Made by a program: the position numbers and the translations under genes. Source: Hyphomicrobiales bacterium (GTDB lineage Bacteria; Pseudomonadota; Alphaproteobacteria; Rhizobiales; Beijerinckiaceae). From it: DNA of 8,098 nt. The notes under the pieces were generated by a model. The model was not told the origin of the DNA and did not search any database. It saw nothing but the letters and a program-made list of their open reading frames with translations. The stretch is taken from contig JAQGKM010000171.1 of NCBI GenBank assembly GCA_028290125.1, forward strand, positions 1 through 8,098. Reading direction: 5' to 3'. This document shows positions 5,468 to 8,098 of this stretch, piece after piece. The stretch's first letter is position 1; each line of letters begins with the position of its first letter.

Positions 5468-6559
5468 ATGACGCCGCCCAATTCGAAGACTTTTCCCGAG
5501 CTCCTGCGCAGCGAATGGCGCCATCTCACCCGGGTCAACCAGAGCGACCGACCCTGGCAGATGCCGGTCGCCGCCGCCCTGTCGGCCGGGCTGCCGATCC
5601 TCGTCGGCGCGGCGACCGGACATCTCGACTACGGCATGGTCGCCTCGCTCGGCGGCATGGTGTTTCTCTATCTGCCGGGCACGCCGCTGCATCATCGCAT
5701 GGTGACGCTGATGGCCTGCGCCTTCGGCCTCATCGCCTGCTACACGCTGGGCCTCGTCTGCCATTTCGTGCCGTGGGCGATGACGCCGCTGCTGACGCTC
5801 ATCGTGCTGCTGGTGGCGATGGTCGTGCGCTTCTACCGGCTTGGTCCGCCCGGCGCGATGTTCTTCGTCGTTGCGGCTTCCATCGCCGCCTACACGCCCA
5901 CAAGCGTTCTCGACGCGCCGCTGCGCATCGGCCTGATCACGCTGGGCTGTCTGCAGGCGGCCCTGATCGCGCTGGCCTACAGCCTCGTGCATCTGCGCGT
6001 GCGCGAACCGCTGCCGATCGAGCCGCTTCCCGAACCGGCCTTCGATTTCGTGATCGTCGACTCGATCATCATCGCGGCTGCCGTCGGCCTGTCGCTCGCC
6101 GTCGCGCAGGCGCTGCAGATGCCGCGCGCCTATTGGGTGCCGATCTCGTGTCTCGCCGTGGTGCAGGGCGTGTCGCTGCGCGCAGTGTGGAACCGGCAGG
6201 TGCATCGCGTCGTCGGAACGGGCGTCGGGCTTGGCCTCGCCTGGGTGCTGATCGCCCAACCGCTCGATGCGTGGAGCGTCGCGGTGCTGGTCATCGGGCT
6301 GAGTTTCATCATCGAGACACTGGTGGTCCGCCATTATGGATTTGCGGTCGTGTTCATCACCCCGCTGACCATCCTGCTAGCCGAAGCCGCGACGCTGGGT
6401 CTGGCGCCGGCCGGCGAGGTGATCGAGGCGCGCTTCTTCGATACGGCGCTGGGCTGCGCGATTGGCCTCGCGGGCGGCTATTGCCTGCACAATGCGGCGT
6501 TCCGCACGCGGGCAGGGGGGCAGATTCGCCGGCTCATTCCGGCGCGCCTCGTCAAATAG
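5468..6559 (+). CDS. FUSC-family inner-membrane protein, putative aromatic acid/toxic compound exporter
   Basis: A 363-residue polytopic membrane protein of the fusaric-acid-resistance (FUSC) superfamily, whose members such as AaeB export aromatic carboxylic acids. The diagnostic FUSC block is in the C-terminal half: YWVPISCLAVVQ (222-233), WNRQVHRVVGTGVGLGLAWV (241-260), IETLVVRHYGFAVVFITPL (282-300) and RFFDTALGCAIGLAGGY (322-338). The N-terminal half is a diverged copy: DYGMVASLGGMVFL (54-67) and HHRMVTLMACAFGLIACYTL (75-94) align with the first two blocks. About six hydrophobic segments lie in each half (about 33-172 and 195-341), joined by a short Pro-rich linker (180-190). The ~200-residue cytoplasmic insert of full-length AaeB/FusC proteins is missing. 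ATG 5468 has GGG 7 nt upstream. It is divergent from the Bug receptor gene. Substrate and direction of transport are inferred from family only. Confidence 0.88.
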   Translation: MTPPNSKTFPELLRSEWRHLTRVNQSDRPWQMPVAAALSAGLPILVGAATGHLDYGMVASLGGMVFLYLPGTPLHHRMVTLMACAFGLIACYTLGLVCHFVPWAMTPLLTLIVLLVAMVVRFYRLGPPGAMFFVVAASIAAYTPTSVLDAPLRIGLITLGCLQAALIALAYSLVHLRVREPLPIEPLPEPAFDFVIVDSIIIAAAVGLSLAVAQALQMPRAYWVPISCLAVVQGVSLRAVWNRQVHRVVGTGVGLGLAWVLIAQPLDAWSVAVLVIGLSFIIETLVVRHYGFAVVFITPLTILLAEAATLGLAPAGEVIEARFFDTALGCAIGLAGGYCLHNAAFRTRAGGQIRRLIPARLVK

Positions 6560-6570
6560 CGCCGTTCGAG

Positions 6571-6599
6571 TTGAACCGATGGGCTCGATCGCCTTTACT
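6571..6599 (+). promoter_or_regulatory. Candidate sigma-70 promoter for chaA
   Basis: TTGAAC (6571-6576, 4 of 6) and TTTACT (6594-6599, 4 of 6) are separated by exactly 17 nt and lie in the 72-bp gap between the FUSC gene and chaA, about 32 nt upstream of the TTG start. This would let chaA be transcribed independently of the FUSC gene. Confidence 0.3.
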
Positions 6600-6631
6600 A
6601 GAGACAACAGATTTTCAAACGTGAGGTGTCC

Positions 6632-7732
6632 TTGTCCGCACATGTGCATGACAAAATTCCCGTCTGGTCGTGGCTCGCTCCCCTAGGCGCGCTGATCTTT
6701 CTTGGCGTCAAGGTCGCGGGGGTGGTGCCCGACACCCATCCTGTCGTGCTGACCCTCGCCGCCATCTTGCTGGGTTCCGCGGTCTTCGCGGCGGTTCATC
6801 ACGCGGAAGTGCTCGCGGCGAAAGTGGGCGAACCGTTCGGCTCGATCCTGCTCGCCATTGCGGTCACGATCATCGAGGTCGCGCTGATCCTGTCGATCAT
6901 GCTGTCGGCGGGCGAGAGCGCCAGCGCGCTGGCGCGCGATACGGTTTTCTCCGCCGTCATGATCGTGCTCAACGGCGTCGTCGGACTGTGCCTGCTGGTC
7001 GGCGGCAACCGCTTTCACGAACAGAGCGTGCAGATCCAGGGCGCGTCCGCATCGCTGGCCGTGCTCGGCACGCTCGCGACGGTGGCGCTGGTGCTTCCGA
7101 ATTTCACGACGACGACGCCGGGCCCCTATTATTCGGCGTCGCAATTGATCTTCGTCGGCGCGGTCTCGCTATGCCTTTACCTCGTGTTCGTCTTCGTCCA
7201 GACCGTGCGTCACCGCTCGTATTTCCTCGAGGACGCCGCCCTGCCGGACGACGCCGTGCCGGCGATCAAGCCGGGACGGACCATCGTGATCGTGAGCTCG
7301 ATCCTGCTGCCGGTGGCGCTGACCTGCGTGGTGCTGATCGCCAAGCTGCTGTCCTATCCGCTCGATCGTGCGGTGGCGGCGGCGGGCCTGCCGCATGCCG
7401 TCGTCGGCGTGGTGATCGCCGGCATCGTGCTGTTGCCGGAAGGCATTGCGGCGCTCAATGCCGCCCTGGCCAACCGGCTGCAGGGGAGCGTCAATCTTGC
7501 GCTCGGCTCGGCCATCGCCAGCATCGGGCTGACCATCCCGGCGGTCACGGTCGCGTCGCTGTCGCTCGGCACGCCGCTGGCGCTCGGCCTGTCGTCATCG
7601 TCGATGGTTCTGCTCTACCTGACGCTCTACATCTCGGCGCTGTCACTGGTGACCGGGCGCACGACGATCCTGCAGGGCGCCATTCATCTCGTGATCTTCG
7701 GCGTCTTCCTGTTCACCACGGCGGTGCCCTGA
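6632..7732 (+). CDS. chaA: Calcium/proton (cation/H+) antiporter, CaCA family
   Basis: A 366-residue inner-membrane antiporter of the ChaA branch of the Ca2+:cation antiporter superfamily, which expels Ca2+ (and Na+/K+ in E. coli) in exchange for protons. The two inverted alpha repeats are clear. The first is GEPFGSILLAIAVTIIEVAL (67-86) with acidic E82. The second is LLPEGIAALNAALANRLQG (267-285) with E270, then NLALGSAIASIGLTIPAVTV (288-307). Eleven or so hydrophobic helices span the protein, and a short cytosolic loop RHRSYFLEDAALPDDA (193-208) divides the halves. Start choice: GAGG (6623-6626) lies 5 nt before TTG 6632. A GTG at 6626 in the same frame overlaps that Shine-Dalgarno and has none of its own, so the TTG start is preferred; using GTG would add two residues. 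Length equals E. coli ChaA (366 aa). Confidence 0.93.
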   Translation: MSAHVHDKIPVWSWLAPLGALIFLGVKVAGVVPDTHPVVLTLAAILLGSAVFAAVHHAEVLAAKVGEPFGSILLAIAVTIIEVALILSIMLSAGESASALARDTVFSAVMIVLNGVVGLCLLVGGNRFHEQSVQIQGASASLAVLGTLATVALVLPNFTTTTPGPYYSASQLIFVGAVSLCLYLVFVFVQTVRHRSYFLEDAALPDDAVPAIKPGRTIVIVSSILLPVALTCVVLIAKLLSYPLDRAVAAAGLPHAVVGVVIAGIVLLPEGIAALNAALANRLQGSVNLALGSAIASIGLTIPAVTVASLSLGTPLALGLSSSSMVLLYLTLYISALSLVTGRTTILQGAIHLVIFGVFLFTTAVP

Positions 7733-7847
7733 GGTTGCCGCCTCCACGCATGCACGGGGCTCATCGGTGCAGCAAAACTGGCGATTTCCGTTTGCCAGCT
7801 CGCCTGCCTATGTTGCCTCCACAAAAACCTCCGCATCGAGAGCCCTC

Positions 7848-8098
7848 ATGACATCCATCTTCCCACGCCTGCTGCTCGCAGCCTCACTCACCAGCGCGGC
7901 TGCGCTTCTCGCCGCTCTGCCCGCGCAGGCGCTCGATCTCGCCGGCAAGACCATCACGCTGCTGGTGCCATACCCGACGGGCGGCGGCGTCGATCTGTGG
8001 GCGCGGTTCAATGCGCCGCTGCTGTCGCGGCATCTGCCCGGCAAGCCGACCGTGCTCGTGAAGAACATGCCGGGCGGCGGCTCGACGGCGGGCGCCAA
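7848..8098 (+). CDS. Bug/TctC-family solute receptor, 5' part (continues past the right edge)
   Basis: The first 83 codons of a periplasmic receptor of the tripartite tricarboxylate transporter (Bug) family. Residues 1-28 are a Sec signal peptide (MTSIFPR, hydrophobic core, PAQA cleavage), with no twin arginine, unlike the Bug gene at 4235-5296. The mature start ALDLAGKTITLLVPYPTGGG (28-47) followed by VDLWARFNAPLLSRHLPG (48-65) is the family N-terminal signature, with Asp49 at the position of the conserved ligand-loop aspartate; VLVKNMPGGGSTAGA (69-83) is the second signature. GAGAG (7838-7842) lies 5 nt before ATG 7848. The gene lies 115 bp after chaA with no clear terminator between them. 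The frame stays open to the edge; downstream partners cannot be seen. Confidence 0.93.
   Translation, partial: MTSIFPRLLLAASLTSAAALLAALPAQALDLAGKTITLLVPYPTGGGVDLWARFNAPLLSRHLPGKPTVLVKNMPGGGSTAGA

Noticed and set aside
5401..6624. Long open frames overlapping the FUSC gene on both strands (5401-6624 plus, 5411-6334 minus)
   Set aside because: Arg- and His-rich translations without hydrophobic or domain structure. The FUSC frame explains the third-position GC bias.
7751..7771. TGCAC/GTGCA stem after chaA as a terminator
   Set aside because: Only 5 bp with an 11-nt loop and no T-tract; too weak to call.
6670..7851. 393-codon frame overlapping chaA
   Set aside because: Out-of-frame shadow of chaA with no homologous features.
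7808..8098. Minus-strand frame at the right edge
   Set aside because: It lies antisense to the clear signal peptide and N-terminal signature of a Bug receptor; composition is non-protein-like.

Overview
The window is about 8.1 kb of GC-rich DNA with the codon use, gene families and repeat types of an alphaproteobacterium. The order Hyphomicrobiales (Bradyrhizobium/Rhodoplanes-like relatives) is the most likely source. This assignment is an inference from the style of rpsD, the abundance of periplasmic solute receptors and the CGTCATTGCGAGG-type intergenic repeat; no taxonomic marker was compared.

Layout, left to right: (1) the 3' part of rpsD (ribosomal protein S4) reading in from the left edge, closed by a textbook intrinsic terminator; (2) on the minus strand, a small acidic secreted protein (547-921) and a TauA/SsuA/NMT1-type ABC substrate-binding protein (1113-2063); (3) a gene-free stretch of about 380 bp with small inverted repeats; (4) a plus-strand pair in which an uncharacterised exported protein (2447-2986) is followed 10 bp later by a TTG-started di-iron membrane hydroxylase of the sterol desaturase family (2997-3803), then a PhnA/YjdM-domain small protein (3866-4084); (5) a 140-bp inverted-repeat element between convergent genes; (6) a minus-strand Tat-exported Bug/TctC-type receptor (4235-5296); (7) across a divergent intergenic region, a compact FUSC-family membrane protein (5468-6559), the cation/proton antiporter chaA (about 6632-7732), and the start of a second Bug/TctC receptor that runs off the right edge (7848-8098).

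The genes do not form one pathway. The left edge is translation housekeeping. The rest is envelope and transport function: three orphan solute receptors of two families with no permease genes beside them, a putative aromatic-acid/toxic-compound exporter, an ion antiporter and a lipid-type hydroxylase. The only unit that looks like a genuine two-gene cassette of unknown purpose is the exported protein plus hydroxylase at 2447-3803. I see no phage, transposase, CRISPR array, toxin-antitoxin pair, tRNA or rRNA, and nothing that clearly amounts to a new defence or mobile system. The novelty here is modest and is set out in the findings.
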